Shown: piece by piece, positions 21,101-31,800 of the stretch
Layout: the number at the start of each line of letters is the position of its first letter
Numbering within the stretch: position 1 is the first letter of the stretch
Assembly: GCA_964058805.1 (NCBI GenBank)
Contig: CAXKVV010002144.1
Span: 744,001-808,000, forward strand
From: Schoenoplectus triqueter
Lineage: Eukaryota; Streptophyta; Magnoliopsida; Poales; Cyperaceae
Length of the DNA: 64,000 nucleotides
Direction of reading: 5' to 3'
The notes under the pieces: model-generated
Databases searched by the model: none
Told to the model about the DNA's origin: nothing
The model's input: only the letters and a program-made list of their open reading frames with translations
Translations under genes and position numbers: made by a program

Positions 21101-22549
21101 ATCACACCATACCTCATCTCGGTACTTCTCACCAATAGAAAAATTAACCAAACAACGCTGGTCAACTTGCACACATTTACCCTTTTCCAACCAAGAGAGT
21201 TTGTACGGTTTTGGGTGCTTTTCAGTTTTAAGCGGCAACTTTTGTACCATAATTTCAGAAACAACATTCTCACAACTCCCGCTATCAATGATAACATCGC
21301 ATACCTTCCCATGAGAGGTGCATCGTGTATGGAAGATATTGTTACGGAGCCACACATCATCTTGAACGGGACTGGAATTCAGCACACGCCTAATCACCAA
21401 CATCTCACCCGTATCTCCATAAATGACATCCTCCTCATCTGCTGCCTCATCAAACACGGGTGGAGAATCAAAATCTGTTTGCTCCTCTTCTAGGGGTTCT
21501 TCAATAATGGTAAATACCCGCTGGTTTGGGCACTCGGACATGATGTGACCATACCCTTTGCACCGATAGCATTGAACAGCTTTAGGGGCTGGTTTAGAGG
21601 GTCCTGCGGTTGCGGTTTTTGCTGAAAATTTGGCCACTGCACTTGATGTTGGTTTGGCTGATTGCGTACTGCTCCCATGGCTTGTTGGATGGCCTCGATT
21701 GAGAACTCGGCTACCACCAAAGCTCGCTGTTTTTCTGACTTCTTTCTCCTTGAGTTGCTTCTCAACTTTTGTGGCAAGTTTAAACACATCATGATAAGAG
21801 ATAAAAGGCTGTAAAGTTACCACATCATGAATCTCCTTGCGAAGGCCACGAAGATATCGTGCAATGGTTTGTTCTTCGGGCTCAACAACGCCACATTTCA
21901 ACATGAGGTGATCAAGTTCTTCAGTGTAATCTGCCACAGTTTTTTCACCTTGAACAAAGCCATGAAGTTGAAAAAAGGCCTCTTGCAAGTACCCTTCCGG
22001 CAGAAACTTCTTTCGTAACTCTTTCACCATCTTTTCCCATGTTCTGATTTTTTGCTTACCCTCACGGGCTCGCTTCATCTTCAACTGCTCCCACCAAATA
22101 GATGCATGCTTCTTTAATTTGATGGCAACAATCTTCACCTTCTCTTCCTCAGGGACATCTTGGTATTCAAAGACACGTTCAACCGTATTGAGCCAATCTA
22201 TGAACTCATCGGGTTGTATGCGCCCTTCGTACACAGGAATATCCGCTTTTAGATCAAAAGCCCGTCGAAATTGCTGGTTCCTTCGGGTGTGATTTTGATG
22301 GAGAGCCTCTTCATCACTGGACACCAAGGTGTGGTTGTCGTGGAAGGGGTTGAACTCGGCATCATCGTCACCATAAGTTTCGCCATCTGAGCCACGATAG
22401 GAATCATCGCGGTTGTTCCCAGCGGCCTCCATGCGCGCTAGACGCTCTTGGAGTTGTTGCACATGCTGCCTCAACTCGTTCAACTCAATATCTCGATCGG
22501 CTTGCTGGTTGCCTTCAGGAGGATTGACACGAGCACTACGTCGCACCAT
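18074..22549 (-). CDS. gag-pol: Gag-Pol polyprotein of CRM-like element 2, 1491 aa, intact
   Basis: Same architecture as copy 1, with residue numbers two higher after position 512. It has Gag, the CCHC knuckle (327-340), the DSGS protease, RT with YFDD at 768-771, RNase H (D916, E953, D978, D1021), and integrase with HHCC and D1166, D1227, E1263. The GPY/F module is the canonical GPF. I see six substitutions relative to copy 1 (G220 for D, A310 for T, T for P in the RMRxGDEW word of RT, S for K in LTxNLVFLG, G for D in AKxPYKEF, F for L in GPF) plus the Tyr-Ser insertion. Copy 2 has the family-typical residue in GPF; copy 1 has it in the RT word. No stop or frameshift is present. Its start context and 12-nt spacing from the primer site are identical to copy 1. 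Confidence 0.95.
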   Translation of the reverse strand: MVRRSARVNPPEGNQQADRDIELNELRQHVQQLQERLARMEAAGNNRDDSYRGSDGETYGDDDAEFNPFHDNHTLVSSDEEALHQNHTRRNQQFRRAFDLKADIPVYEGRIQPDEFIDWLNTVERVFEYQDVPEEEKVKIVAIKLKKHASIWWEQLKMKRAREGKQKIRTWEKMVKELRKKFLPEGYLQEAFFQLHGFVQGEKTVADYTEELDHLMLKCGVVEPEEQTIARYLRGLRKEIHDVVTLQPFISYHDVFKLATKVEKQLKEKEVRKTASFGGSRVLNRGHPTSHGSSTQSAKPTSSAVAKFSAKTATAGPSKPAPKAVQCYRCKGYGHIMSECPNQRVFTIIEEPLEEEQTDFDSPPVFDEAADEEDVIYGDTGEMLVIRRVLNSSPVQDDVWLRNNIFHTRCTSHGKVCDVIIDSGSCENVVSEIMVQKLPLKTEKHPKPYKLSWLEKGKCVQVDQRCLVNFSIGEKYRDEVWCDVVPMDACHLLLGRPWQFDRKVHHDGFKNTYSFELNGAKITLGPSRMEMKSKPALKDSNFILSKSEFTEIFEESQIAFALVVKEVKGDRNPLIPGPVVPLLEQFQNLVPDEIPAGLPPMRSVQHCIDFVPGAILPNKAAYRMNPTENAELQRQVDELMRKGLVRESMSPCAVPALLVPKKDGSFRMCVDSRAVNKITIKYRFPIPRLDDMLDQLHGASVFSKIDLRSGYHQIRMRTGDEWKTAFKTRDGLFEWLVMPFGLSNAPSTFMRLMNLVFKSFIGRFVVVYFDDILVYSTGKEEHLEHLHQVFEVLAEQKLYINLKKCEFLTSNLVFLGYVVSAEGIHVDPSKVDAIVSWPTPANIHDVRSFHGLASFYRRFIRDFSTLVSPITECLKGGVFKWTKEAEKNFQLIKEKMTAAPILALPNFENIFELECDASGVGIGAVLNQEGRPIAFFSEKLSDSRKNYTTYDKEFYAIVRALGHWRHYLISKEFILYSDHEALKFINGQHKLKPRHARWVEFLQGYTFHIKHKSGASNQVADALSRRHSLLSTMKVNVLGFEVIKELYSDDEFFGTIKAECAKGPYKEFMVNDGYIFYGNRLCVPNCSLRWQIIKEVHDGGLSGHFGRDKTSALLQDRFYWPKMMKDVNHYILRCRTCHLAKTKSQNSGLYTPLPVPNAPWEDVSMDFVMGLPRTQRSKDSIMVVVDRFSKMAHFVPCAKTMDATNIADLYFKEIVKLHGIPNTITSDRDPKFVGHFWRTLWRKMGTKLQFSSAYHPQTDGQTEIVNRSLGNLLRSLVGDNIRQWDLVLPQAEFAYNRSSSKTTGKSPFEVVYGCNPKTPLDLVSLPISHSYSGDADERAKAIKGLHEQVSKRIEKQNQKYERQANKHRRAVIFKEGDLVWVHLSKERFPPGRNAKLKHRGDGPFKILQRIGDNAYKVELPGDYGVSSTFNVKDLSPYHGENEPNSWASSFQPGENDGDQVMAGLHINNHDQGSKLWTSSQLEEPGPSHIYN
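18186..18194 (-). promoter_or_regulatory. Polypurine tract of CRM-like element 2
   Basis: GGGGGAGAA on the minus strand directly next to the 3' LTR, identical in sequence and position to that of copy 1 and likewise inside the coding frame. Confidence 0.9.
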
Positions 22550-22561
22550 CCTTCGCCTGCT

Positions 22562-22573
22562 GCTCTGATACCA
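22562..22573 (-). promoter_or_regulatory. Primer-binding site of CRM-like element 2 (tRNA-iMet)
   Basis: TGGTATCAGAGC on the minus strand, two bases inside the 5' LTR, complementary to the 3' end of initiator tRNA-Met. Confidence 0.93.
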
Positions 22574-22575
22574 AC

Positions 22576-23238
22576 TGATAGCGTTCGAGCTATGAATCGT
22601 CCAAGGACACGCACACGTTCAACTATAAAATCACAACTGGAGGATACTCTCAACTCACAGCAGGATAAAAGAGGAGATAAACTCAACTCAAGATAAACTT
22701 TTTCATAATAATTCAACAAGTGAGTTTACATTCAGAAATTAGGCTTTATATAGCCATACAACTCAACTCTAGAAACTTCCTACTAATTAATAACTCCTTA
22801 ACTATTTTTGCAAATATCAAAACACAATAAAAACAACATTAACTACTACTGCTAATTCCCAAATATAATTAAAACATAGAAAGACTCAAAAGACAAGTTC
22901 CAAGAAACTAATTGCTGGCTGGCTCCTCAGTAACCACGCTCACTTGACACGAGGTTTTGACCAAGAAGACTCTGGAATCTGGAGAAACTCAAAACATAAA
23001 AAAGATAGTCCATTTCATTATCTGATCACAGAAATTTAATTCACCCAAATCCGAGCCTTTATGAGAGAGTTATGCCCAAAATACTGGCCCAGTACGAATC
23101 TGTCCAGAGAGCTGCTGTTTCGTAAATTAATTGTAAATATGACTTGGGCCTGGTTCTTCAAGCTGAGAACTGGTCCATAACTTGCTTCCTTGATCATGAT
23201 TGTTTATATGTAAACCTGCCATGACTTGATCGCCATCA
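22576..23238 (-). repeat. 5' LTR of CRM-like element 2
   Basis: 663 bp, the upstream LTR in the element's orientation, with a TATA box at 22744-22752. It joins the satellite at 23239 through the right-hand TSD GACTT. Confidence 0.95.
22744..22752 (-). promoter_or_regulatory. TATA box in the 5' LTR of element 2
   Basis: TATATAAAG on the minus strand at the same LTR offset as in copy 1. Called from motif and position only. Confidence 0.65.
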
Positions 23239-26200
23239 GACTTGTTTTCGGCGGTACCGAGGGCGTCGGGTCCCATTTTCATGTTTTGCGCACACCGACT
23301 CATTTTCGGTGGTACCGATGGCGTCGAGACCCGTTTTCATGTTTTGCGCTCCCGGACTCGTTTTCGGCGGTACCGAGGGCGTCGGGACCCGTTATCATGT
23401 TTTGCGCTCCCGTACCCGATTTCGGCGGTACTGCGGGAGTCGGGTCCCGTTTTCATGTTTTGCGCTCCACGACTCGTTTTCGGCGGTACCGATGGCGTCG
23501 GGACCCGTTTTCATGTTTTGCGCTCGCGGACTCGGTTTCGGCGGTCCCGAGGGCGTCGAGTCCCGTTTTCATGTTTTGCGCGCCCGAACTCGGTTTCGGC
23601 GGTACCGAGGGCTTCGGGTCCCGTTTTCATGTTTTGCGCCCCCGGACTCGTTTTCGGCGTTACCGAGGGCGTCGGGTCCCGTGTTCATGTTTTGCGCTCC
23701 GCGACTCGTTTTCGGCGGTACAGATGGCGTCGGGACCCGTTTTCATGTTTTGCGCTCTCGGATTCGTTTTTGGCGGTACCGATGGCGTCGGGTCCCGTTT
23801 TCATGTTTTGCGCGCCCGAACTGGGTTTCGGCGGTACCGAAGGCGTCGGGTCCCGTTTTCATGTTTTGCGCTCCCCGACTCATTTTCGACGGTACCGAGG
23901 GCGTCGGGTCCCGTTTTCATGTTTTGCGCGCCCGAACTCGGTTTCGGCGGTACCGAGGGCGTCGGGACCCATTTTCATGTTTTGCTCTCGCGGACTCGTT
24001 TTCGGCGGTACCGATGGCGTCGGGTCCCGTTTTCATGTTTTGCGTGCCTGAACTCGGTTTCGACGGTACCGAGGGCGTCGGGTCCCGTTTTCATGTTTTG
24101 CGCTCCCGGACTTGTTTTCGGCGGTACCGAGGGCGTCGGGTCCCATTTTCATGTTTTGCGCACACCGACTCATTTTCGGTGGTACCGATGGCGTCGAGAC
24201 CCGTTTTCATGTTTTGCGCTCCCGGACTCGTTTTCGGCGGTACCTAGGGCGTCGGGACCCGTTATCATGTTTTGCGCTCCCGTACCCGGTTTCGGCGGTA
24301 CTGCGGGAGTCGGGTCCCGTTTTCATGTTTTGCGCTCCCCGACTCGTTTTCGATGGTACCGATGGCGTCGAGACCCGTTTTCATGTTTTGCGCTCGCGGA
24401 CTCGGTTTCGGCGGTCCCGAGGGCGTCGAGTCCCGTTTTCATGTTTTGCGCGCCCGAACACGGTTTCGGCGGTACCGAGGGCGTCGGGTCCCGTTTTCAT
24501 GTTTTGCGCGCCCGAACTTGGTTTCGGCGGTACCGAGGGCGTCGGGTCCCGTTTTCATGTTTTGCGCCCCCGGACACGTTTTCGGCGGTACCGAGGGCTT
24601 CGGGTCCCGTGTTCATGTTTTGCGCTCCACGACTCGTTTTCGGCGGTACCGATGGCGTCGGGACCCGTTTTCATGTTTTGCGCTCTCGGACTCGATGTCG
24701 GCCGTACCGAGGGCGTCGGGTCCCGTTTTCATGTTTTGCGCGCCCGAACTCGGTTTCGGCGGTACCGAGGGCTTCGGGTCCCGTTTTCATGTTTTGCGCC
24801 CCCGGACTCGTTTTCGGCGTTACCGAGGGCGTCGGGTCCAGTGTTCATGTTTTGCGCTCCGCGACTCGTTTTCGGCGGTACAGATGGCGTCGGGACCCGT
24901 TTTCATGTTTTGCGCTCTCGGATTCGTTTTCGGCGGTACCGATGGCGTCGGGTCCCGTTTTCATGGTTTGCGCGCCCGAACTGGGTTTCGGCGGTACCGA
25001 GGGCGTCGGGTCCCGTTTTCATGTTTTGCGCTCCCCGACTCATTTTCGACGGTACCGAGGGCGTCGGGTCCCGTTTTCATGTTTTGCGCGCCCGAACTCG
25101 GTTTCGGCGGTACCGAGGGCGTCGGGTCCCGTTTTCATGTTTTGCGCCCCCGGACACGTTTTCGGCGGTACCGAGGGCTTCGGGTCCCGTGTTCATGTTT
25201 TGCGCTCCACGAGTCGTTTTCGGCGGTACCGGTGGCGTCGGGACCCGTTTTTATGTTTTGCGCTCTCGGACTCGATGTCGGCCGTACCGAGGGCGTCGGG
25301 TCCCGTTTTCATGTTTTGCGCGCCCGAACTCGGTTTCGGCGGTACCGAGGGCTTCGGGTCCCGTTTTCATGTTTTGCGCCCCCGGACTCGTTTTCGGCGT
25401 TACCGAGGGCGTCGAGTCCCGTGTTCATGTTTTGCGCTCCGCGACTCGTTTTCGGCGGTACAGATGGCGTCGGGACCCGTTTTCATGTTTTGCGCTCTCG
25501 GATTCGTTTTCGGCGGTACCGATGGCGTCGGGTCCCGTTTTCATGTTTTGCGCGCCCGAACTGGGTTTCGGCGGTACCGAGGGCGTCGGGTCCCGTTTTC
25601 ATGTTTTGCGCTCCCCGACTCATTTTCGACGGTACCGAGGGCGTCGGGTCCCGTTTTCATGTTTTGCGCGCCCGAACTCGGTTTCGGCGGTACCGAGGGC
25701 GTCGGGTCCCGTTTTCATGTTTTGCGCACCCGGACACGTTTTCGGCGGTACCGAGGGCTTCGGGTCCCGTGTTCATGTTTTGCTTTCCACGACTCGTTTT
25801 CGGCGGTATCGATGGCGTCGGGACCCGTTTTCATCTTTTGCGCTCTCGGACTCGGTTTCGGCAGTACCGAGGGCGTCGGGTCCCGTTTTCATGTTTTGCG
25901 CGCCCGAGCTCGGTTTCGGCGGAACCGAGGGCGTCGGGTCTCGTTTTCATGTTTTGCGCGCTCGAACTGGGTTTCGGCGGTACCGAGGGCGTCGGGTCCC
26001 GTTTTCATGTTTTGCGCTCCCCGACTCATTTTCGACGGTACCGAGGGCGTCGGGTCCGTTTTCATGTTTTGCGCGCCCGAACTCGGTTTCGGCGGTACCG
26101 AGGGCGTCGGGTCCCGTTTTCATGTTTTGCGCCCCCGGACACGTTTTCGGCGGTACCGAGGGCTTCGGGTCCCGTGTTCATGTTTTGCTTTCCACGACTC

Positions 26201-26392
26201 GTTTTCGGCGGTACCGATGGCGTCGGGACCCGTTTTCATCTTTTGCGCTCTCGGACTCGGTTTCGGCAGTACCGAGGGCGTCGGGTCCCGTTTTCATGTT
26301 TTGCGCGCCCGAACTCGGTTTCGGCGGTACCGAGGGCGTCGGGTCTCGTTTTCATGTTTTGCGCGCTCGGACTTGGTTTCGGCGGTACCGAG
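23239..26392 (+). repeat. 58-bp satellite array, block 3
   Basis: About 54 monomers between CRM-like element 2 and the copia fragment. The first ~370 bp recur 870 bp (15 monomers) downstream, from 24109. The block belongs to the left-hand subfamily: it shares the 580-bp higher-order repeat with blocks 1 and 2 and lacks the CTTAATTTGGGCG marker monomer of the right-hand arrays. No gene is present. Confidence 0.97.
24561..26300 (+). repeat. 580-bp higher-order repeats in block 3
   Basis: The CGGACACGTTTTCGG marker monomer recurs at 24561, 25141 and 25721, exactly 580 bp apart, and again near 26126 after a shortened interval (405 bp, about seven monomers). The CTCTCGGACTCGATGTCGG marker recurs at 24681 and 25261. 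The shortened last interval is what unequal crossing-over or deletion within the array would leave. Confidence 0.85.
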
Positions 26393-28467
26393 TGTTGGGA
26401 TTCGGAATGCCCAAATCCCAGTAATGCTCAAGCTGCGGAAAGACCGTAGAACAAAAATTTTACTTCTACTTAAGTTAGGGATTAAAGTATGTCAGATAAT
26501 AACCGAGAGTTACAGACATTTAATCCTTTACAAAAGACGGTAAAATATTATTTTACTTCTATCTTAAGCTTAGGGTTAAAGTGATGTGTCGGATGATTAC
26601 CGGGAGATACACACCTCTTTAAACCTTTATTGATCTACTCCATGATTGATTTCTAAAATATTAATCTACTTAACAATTAAATAGATTAATATAAGATGTT
26701 ATACCTCGCTTCCAAATTTTAATTGGAATGAAAATCGGCTTGTCTCGGAGCACCAAACGTCTGATGCCTCTGTAGGTTATCCACCAGGACTAACCAGAGA
26801 GCGGCTTATTTCTTTTGCCAGAAATACTGTAAACCGCGGTTTTTCGCAAAAACACTATTCACTCGAGAAAAAGACGAAATAGTACTATTCACGACTCGCA
26901 GTAATTCTGTTTCACAAATGTGCAGAAATACCGCAACTTTCGTAAAAACACTATTCACCGATCCCGTGAATTCTGAAACAACCGTTTACCAGGAGAGAGA
27001 AAGTAGAACTGATTTGGTGGAAGTTTCTCTCTCACCCTACCCCTCTATTTATAGAAAATGTGAGATTGGCAAATTACCAAAATACCCTCATGAATAGTAG
27101 GGAGGTTTCAATGAGAAAAGACCAAAATACCCTTAAAGTTCATTCAATTTACCAAAACGCCATTGGGCTTTTGGAAAAATTACCGAAATACCCTTGGGCT
27201 TTTGGACAAATTACCAAAATACCCTTGGAGGCCGTCATGGGCTTTTCATGGGCCTTTTTGGGCTTTTCTGATTTTAATTATTAATTAAGACTTTGATTAT
27301 AAATGGGCTTTGGCCCATAATTCAAATCCATAATTAACATTTAAAATCCAAATCAAATATATATAATTGTCATCTACAATTATATTTTTCTCGGTTGTTG
27401 TTTCGGCGAATTTATACGACGTGTCCAACACGTTATAAATTCAATCTGATTTTTGCTTCTTGTCATCTCTATGACAAATATAATTATATCATATATAATT
27501 AATTATAACCATCTTATTATTAATTATAAACAATTCATAATTAATCAATAAGATTCTCCGATTAACTCCTATACGGTGTGACCCGACAGGATCCGTGTTA
27601 TGTTGGTAAATAGAGTTAAAACCGTTTTAACTTCTATAATCATAGGAGGCATCTGGCAGAATGCACTATGACCATCCAATTACACAGATGATGATGTACT
27701 GTACAATATCATGATCCAGTAAACTATTTACTTATGTTTAATTCTTTTGTCTCATAGCTATCAGATCAGTTTCAAGGTAGATATGTGTCATCCTTGCAAA
27801 CTTAATCTTTTCTTGATCCCGAGTAAATTATCAAATATAATTACTCTTGTAATTATACTGCTAGCAGATAATCTTACTCTATCAAGGGGCCTAGTGATGT
27901 TATAACTCGTATAGAAATACGAGGGACAATAGTACTTTTGGCAAACTATCTCTTCCTCCGCATAAGTTATGTATACCGAAGAGCTACCTTTATAGCCACC
28001 TTTAACGGATAACGTTTGGTAGAAATCACACACATACATATCTTATGTAGGAAAGATGAATACCTCATACTTTAGAATTTAATACTGAACGAAAACATTA
28101 ATGACACGAACACAATTCCATTTAATGTTTCATTCGGGGTCTATCAAATACGATGTTCCGTGAACATCTATCTATGTGATTAAAATGACAACTCTTTGTC
28201 TATGGTCTGTAAAACTTGACCATCATTTAATCCACATACTAACCTGATAACGGTTAATTAGTGTTCCTGCTAATTACCTTGGTTAGTGACTTTTAAGAGT
28301 ATATTCTATATTATGAAGTTTCACAATTCCAGTCATGAACTCGGAATGATTCATAAATTCAATAATACTCAAGGAAACAAAATATCATTTAAATATCCAA
28401 TTCATGAACAAAGCTTTATATAACAAATTTATCGTATTATTGACTTCAAGATTATTACAAACTAACA
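26393..28467 (-). repeat. 3' LTR of the truncated copia element
   Basis: About 2075 bp. On the plus strand it begins TGTTGGGATTCGG next to satellite and ends ACTAACA next to the polypurine tract; in element orientation it starts TGTTAGT and ends CCCAACA. It has a TATA-like word at 27045-27053. An internal stretch (27060-27250) repeats TACCAAAATACCCTT-like words several times. Open frames inside it are short and not gene-like. Confidence 0.75.
27045..27053 (-). promoter_or_regulatory. TATA box in the copia LTR
   Basis: TATAAATAG on the minus strand, about 1.4 kb into the LTR from its 5' edge, with about 650 bp of R/U5 beyond it. Called from motif and position. Confidence 0.5.
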
Positions 28468-28476
28468 ATCTCCCAC
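28468..28476 (-). promoter_or_regulatory. Polypurine tract of the copia remnant
   Basis: GTGGGAGAT on the minus strand, directly upstream of the LTR start TGTTAGT. This is the standard plus-strand primer position. Confidence 0.75.
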
Positions 28477-28549
28477 TTAAGCTTGGAGTCAATCATATTG
28501 AGCCATGCCTTATACAAATCTATAAATCTCTCAGATTTAAAAGATAATC

Positions 28550-28862
28550 TCACAGCCAATCTCCTATGTGTCTCAAACCCATAGAAGATGTGTGCAACTG
28601 GTGCTTGGCTTGAGGTAGAGGTTTCGTAAGTGGATCAGCTGTGTTGCCAACTGTGTCAATTTTACAAATCTTTACATCGCCTCTATTTATAATTTCTCGT
28701 ATGAGGTGATAACGTCGCAGGACATGCTTGGATCTGGAGTGTGATCTTGGTTCCTTGGCCTGAGCTATAGCTCCATTGTTGTCACAATAGAGGTCTACAG
28801 GGCCCTGAACACTGGGAACCACTCCTAGTTCACTAAGGAATTTCTTGATCCAGAAACCTTCT
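28550..28862 (-). pseudogene. C-terminal fragment of copia RNase H
   Basis: About 104 residues from the end of a Ty1/copia polyprotein, ending with a normal stop at 28550. Recognisable words are DLYCDNNGAIAQAKEPRSH, SKHVLRRYHLIREII and TADPLTKPLPQAKH, including the aspartates of CDN and ADPLTK. The frame is uninterrupted, but it enters from satellite sequence: the eight residues upstream of EGFW are translated satellite. It therefore has no start of its own and no RT or integrase, and it cannot be functional. Confidence 0.88.
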
Positions 28863-28865
28863 TTA

Positions 28866-31800
28866 GCGTCGGGACACGTTTTCATGTTTTGCGCTCCTCG
28901 ACTCGTTTGCGGCGGTACCGTTGGCGTCGGGACCCGTTTTCATGTTTTGCGCTCACGGACTTGGTTTCGGCGGTACCGAGGGCGTCGGGTCCCGTTTTCA
29001 TGTTTTGCGCGCCCGAACTCGGTTTCGGCGGTACCGAGGGCGTCGGTTCCCGTTTTCATGTTTTGCGCCCCCGGACTCGTTTTCGGCGGTACCGAGGGCG
29101 TCGGGTCCCGTGTTCATGTTTTGCGCTCCCCGACTCATTTTCGGTGGTACCGATGGCGTCGAGACCCGTTTTCATGTTTTGCGCTCTCGGACTCGTTTTC
29201 GGCGGCGCCGAGGGCGTCGGGTCCCGTTTTCATGTTTTGCGCTCTCAGACTCGGTTTCGTCAGTACCGACGGCGTCGGGTCCCGTTTTCATGTTTTGCGG
29301 GCCCGAACTCGGTTTCGGCGGTACCGAGGGCGTCGGGTCCCGTTTTCATGTTTTGCGCCCCCGGACTCGTTTTCGGCGGTACCGAAGGCGTCGGGTCCCG
29401 TGTTCATGTTTTGCGCTCCCCGACTCATTTTCGGTGGTACCGATGGCGTCGAGACCCGTTTTCATGTTTTGCGCTCTCGGACTCGTTTTCGGCGGCGCCG
29501 AGGGCGTCGGGTCCTGTTTTCTTGTTTTGCGCTCTCAGACTCGGTTTCGGCAGTACCGACGGCGTCGGGTCCCGTTTTCATGTTTTGCGGGCCCGAACTC
29601 GATTTCGGCGGTACCGAGGGCGTCGGGTCCCGTTTTCATGTTTTGCGCTCCCGGACTCGTTTTCGGTGGTACCGAGGGCGTCGGGTCCCGTTTTCATGTT
29701 TTGCGCTCCCCGACTCATTTTCGACGGTACCGATGGCGTCGAGACCCGTTTTCATGTTTTGCGCGCCCGGACTCGTTTTTGGCGGTACAGAGGGCGACGG
29801 GTCCCAATTTCATGTTTTGCGCGCCCGGATTCGTTTTCGGCGGTACCGAGGGCGTCGGGTCCCGTTTTCTTAATTTGGGCGCACGACCTCGTTTTCGGCG
29901 GTAGCGAGGGCGTCGGGTCCCGTTTTCACGTTTTGCGCGCCCGGACTCGGTTTCAGCAGTACCGTTTTCAAGTTTTCGGCGGTAGCGAGGACGTCGGGTC
30001 CCGTGTTCATCTTTTGCGCTCCGCGACTCGTTTTCGGCGGTACCGATGGCGTCGGGACCCGTTTTCATGTTTTGCGCTCTCGGACCCGTTTTCATGTTTT
30101 GCGCTCTCGGACTCGTTTTCGGTGGTACCGATGGCGTCGGGTCCCGTTTTCATGTTTTGCGCGCCCGAACTCGGTTTCGGCGGTACCGTGGGCGTCGGGT
30201 CCCGTTTTCATGTTTTCGCACCCGGACTCGTTATTGGCGGTACCGAGGGCGTCCGACCCGTTTTCATGTTTTGCGCTCCCCGACTCGTTTTCGGTGGTAC
30301 CGATGGCGTCGGGACCCGTTTTCATGTTTTGCGCGCTCGAACTCGGTTTCGGCGGTACCGATGGCGTCGGGACCCGTTTTCATGTTTTGCGCGCCCGAAC
30401 TCGGTTTCGGCGGTACCGATGGCGTCGGGTCCCGTTTTCATGTTTTGCGCCCCCGGACTCGTTTTCGGCGGTACCGAGGGCGTCGGGTCCCGTGTTCATG
30501 TTTTGCGCTCCCCGACTCATTTTCGGCGGTACCGATGGCGTCGGGACCCGTTTTCATGTTTTGCGCTCTCGGACTCGTTTTCGGCGGTACCGATGGCGTC
30601 GGGTCCCGTTTTCATGTTTTGCGCGCCCGAACTCGGTTTCGGCGGTACCGAGGGCGTCGGGTCCCGTTATCATGTTTTGCGCTCCCGGTCCCGGTTTCGG
30701 CGGTACCGAGGGCTTCGGGTCCCGTTTTCATGTTTTGCGCTCCCCGAGTCATTTTCGGTGGTACCGATGGTGTCGAGACCCGTTTTCATGTTTTGCGCTC
30801 TCGGACTCGTTTTCGGCGGCGCCGAGGGCGTCGGGTCCCGTTTTCATGTTTTGCGCTCTCATACTCGGTTTCGGCTGTACCGACGGCGTCGGATCCCATT
30901 TTCATGTTTTGCGGGCCCGAACTCGGTTTCGGCGGTACCGAGGGCGTCGGGTGCCGTTTTCATGTTTTGCGCTCCAGGACTCGATTCGGCGGTACCGAGG
31001 GCGTCGGGTCCCGTTTTCATGTTTTGCGCTACCCGACTCGTTTTCGGCGGTACCGATGGCGTCGGGACCCGTTTTCATGTTTTGCGCTCCCCGACTAATT
31101 TTCGGTGGTACCGATGGCGTCGAGACCCGTTTTCATGTTTTGCGCTCGCGGACTCGTTTTCGGCGGCGCCGAGGGCGTCGGGTCCCATTTTCATGTCTTG
31201 CGCTCTCAGACTCGGTTTCGGCAGTACCGACGGCGTCGGGACCCGTTTTCATGTTTTGCGGGTCCGAACTCGGTTTCGGCGGTACCGAGGGCTTCGGGTC
31301 CCATTTTCATGTTTTGCGCTCCTGGACTCGTTTTCGGCGGTACCGTGGGCGTCGGGTCCCGTTTTCATGTTTTGTGCTCCCCGACTCATTTTCGGCGGTA
31401 CCGATGGCGTCGCAACCCGTTTTCATGTTTTGCGCTCCCGGACTCGTTTTCGGTGGTACCGAGGGCGTCGGGTCCCGTTTTCATGTTTTGCGCTCCCCGA
31501 CTCATTTTCGACGGTACCGATGGCGTCGAGACCCGTTTTCAAGTTTTGCGCGCCCGGACTCGTTTTTGGCGGTACAAAGGGCGACGGGTCCCAATTTCAT
31601 GTTTTGCGCGCCCGGATTCGTTTTCGGCGGTACCGAGGGCGTCGGGTCCCGTTTTCTTAATTTGGGCGCACGACCTCGTTTTCGGCGGTAGCGAGGGCGT
31701 CGGGTCCCGTTTTCACGTTTTGCGCGCCCGGACTCGGTTTCAGCAGTACCGTTTTCAAGTTTTCGGCGGTAGCGAGGACGTCGGGTCCCGTGTTCATCTT

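Larger units (their letters stand above)
17523..23238 (-). mobile_element. Complete CRM-like Ty3/gypsy LTR retrotransposon, copy 2
   Basis: A 5716-bp element of the same family and orientation as copy 1, with 663-bp LTRs, a GACTT TSD, the same primer site and polypurine tract and an intact frame. It is 6 bp longer than copy 1 because of two extra codons. Its LTRs differ at two sites by my count, so it is at least as young as copy 1. The two copies have different TSDs and insert at different places in the monomer, so they are independent insertions and not a duplicated segment. Confidence 0.93.
26393..28865 (-). mobile_element. Truncated Angela/BARE-type Ty1/copia element
   Basis: A 2.5-kb remnant holding, in element order (right to left), the last part of RNase H, a short 3' untranslated stretch, a polypurine tract and a complete ~2.1-kb LTR. 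The 5' LTR, Gag, protease, integrase and RT are missing. At the right edge the RNase H codons run straight into satellite at about 28866. No TSD can be recognised because that end is truncated. A long LTR with TGTTG/CAACA-like ends and the RNase H sequence resemble Angela/BARE elements. The family is recognised from memory of conserved words, so the lineage is likely but not proven. Confidence 0.8.
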
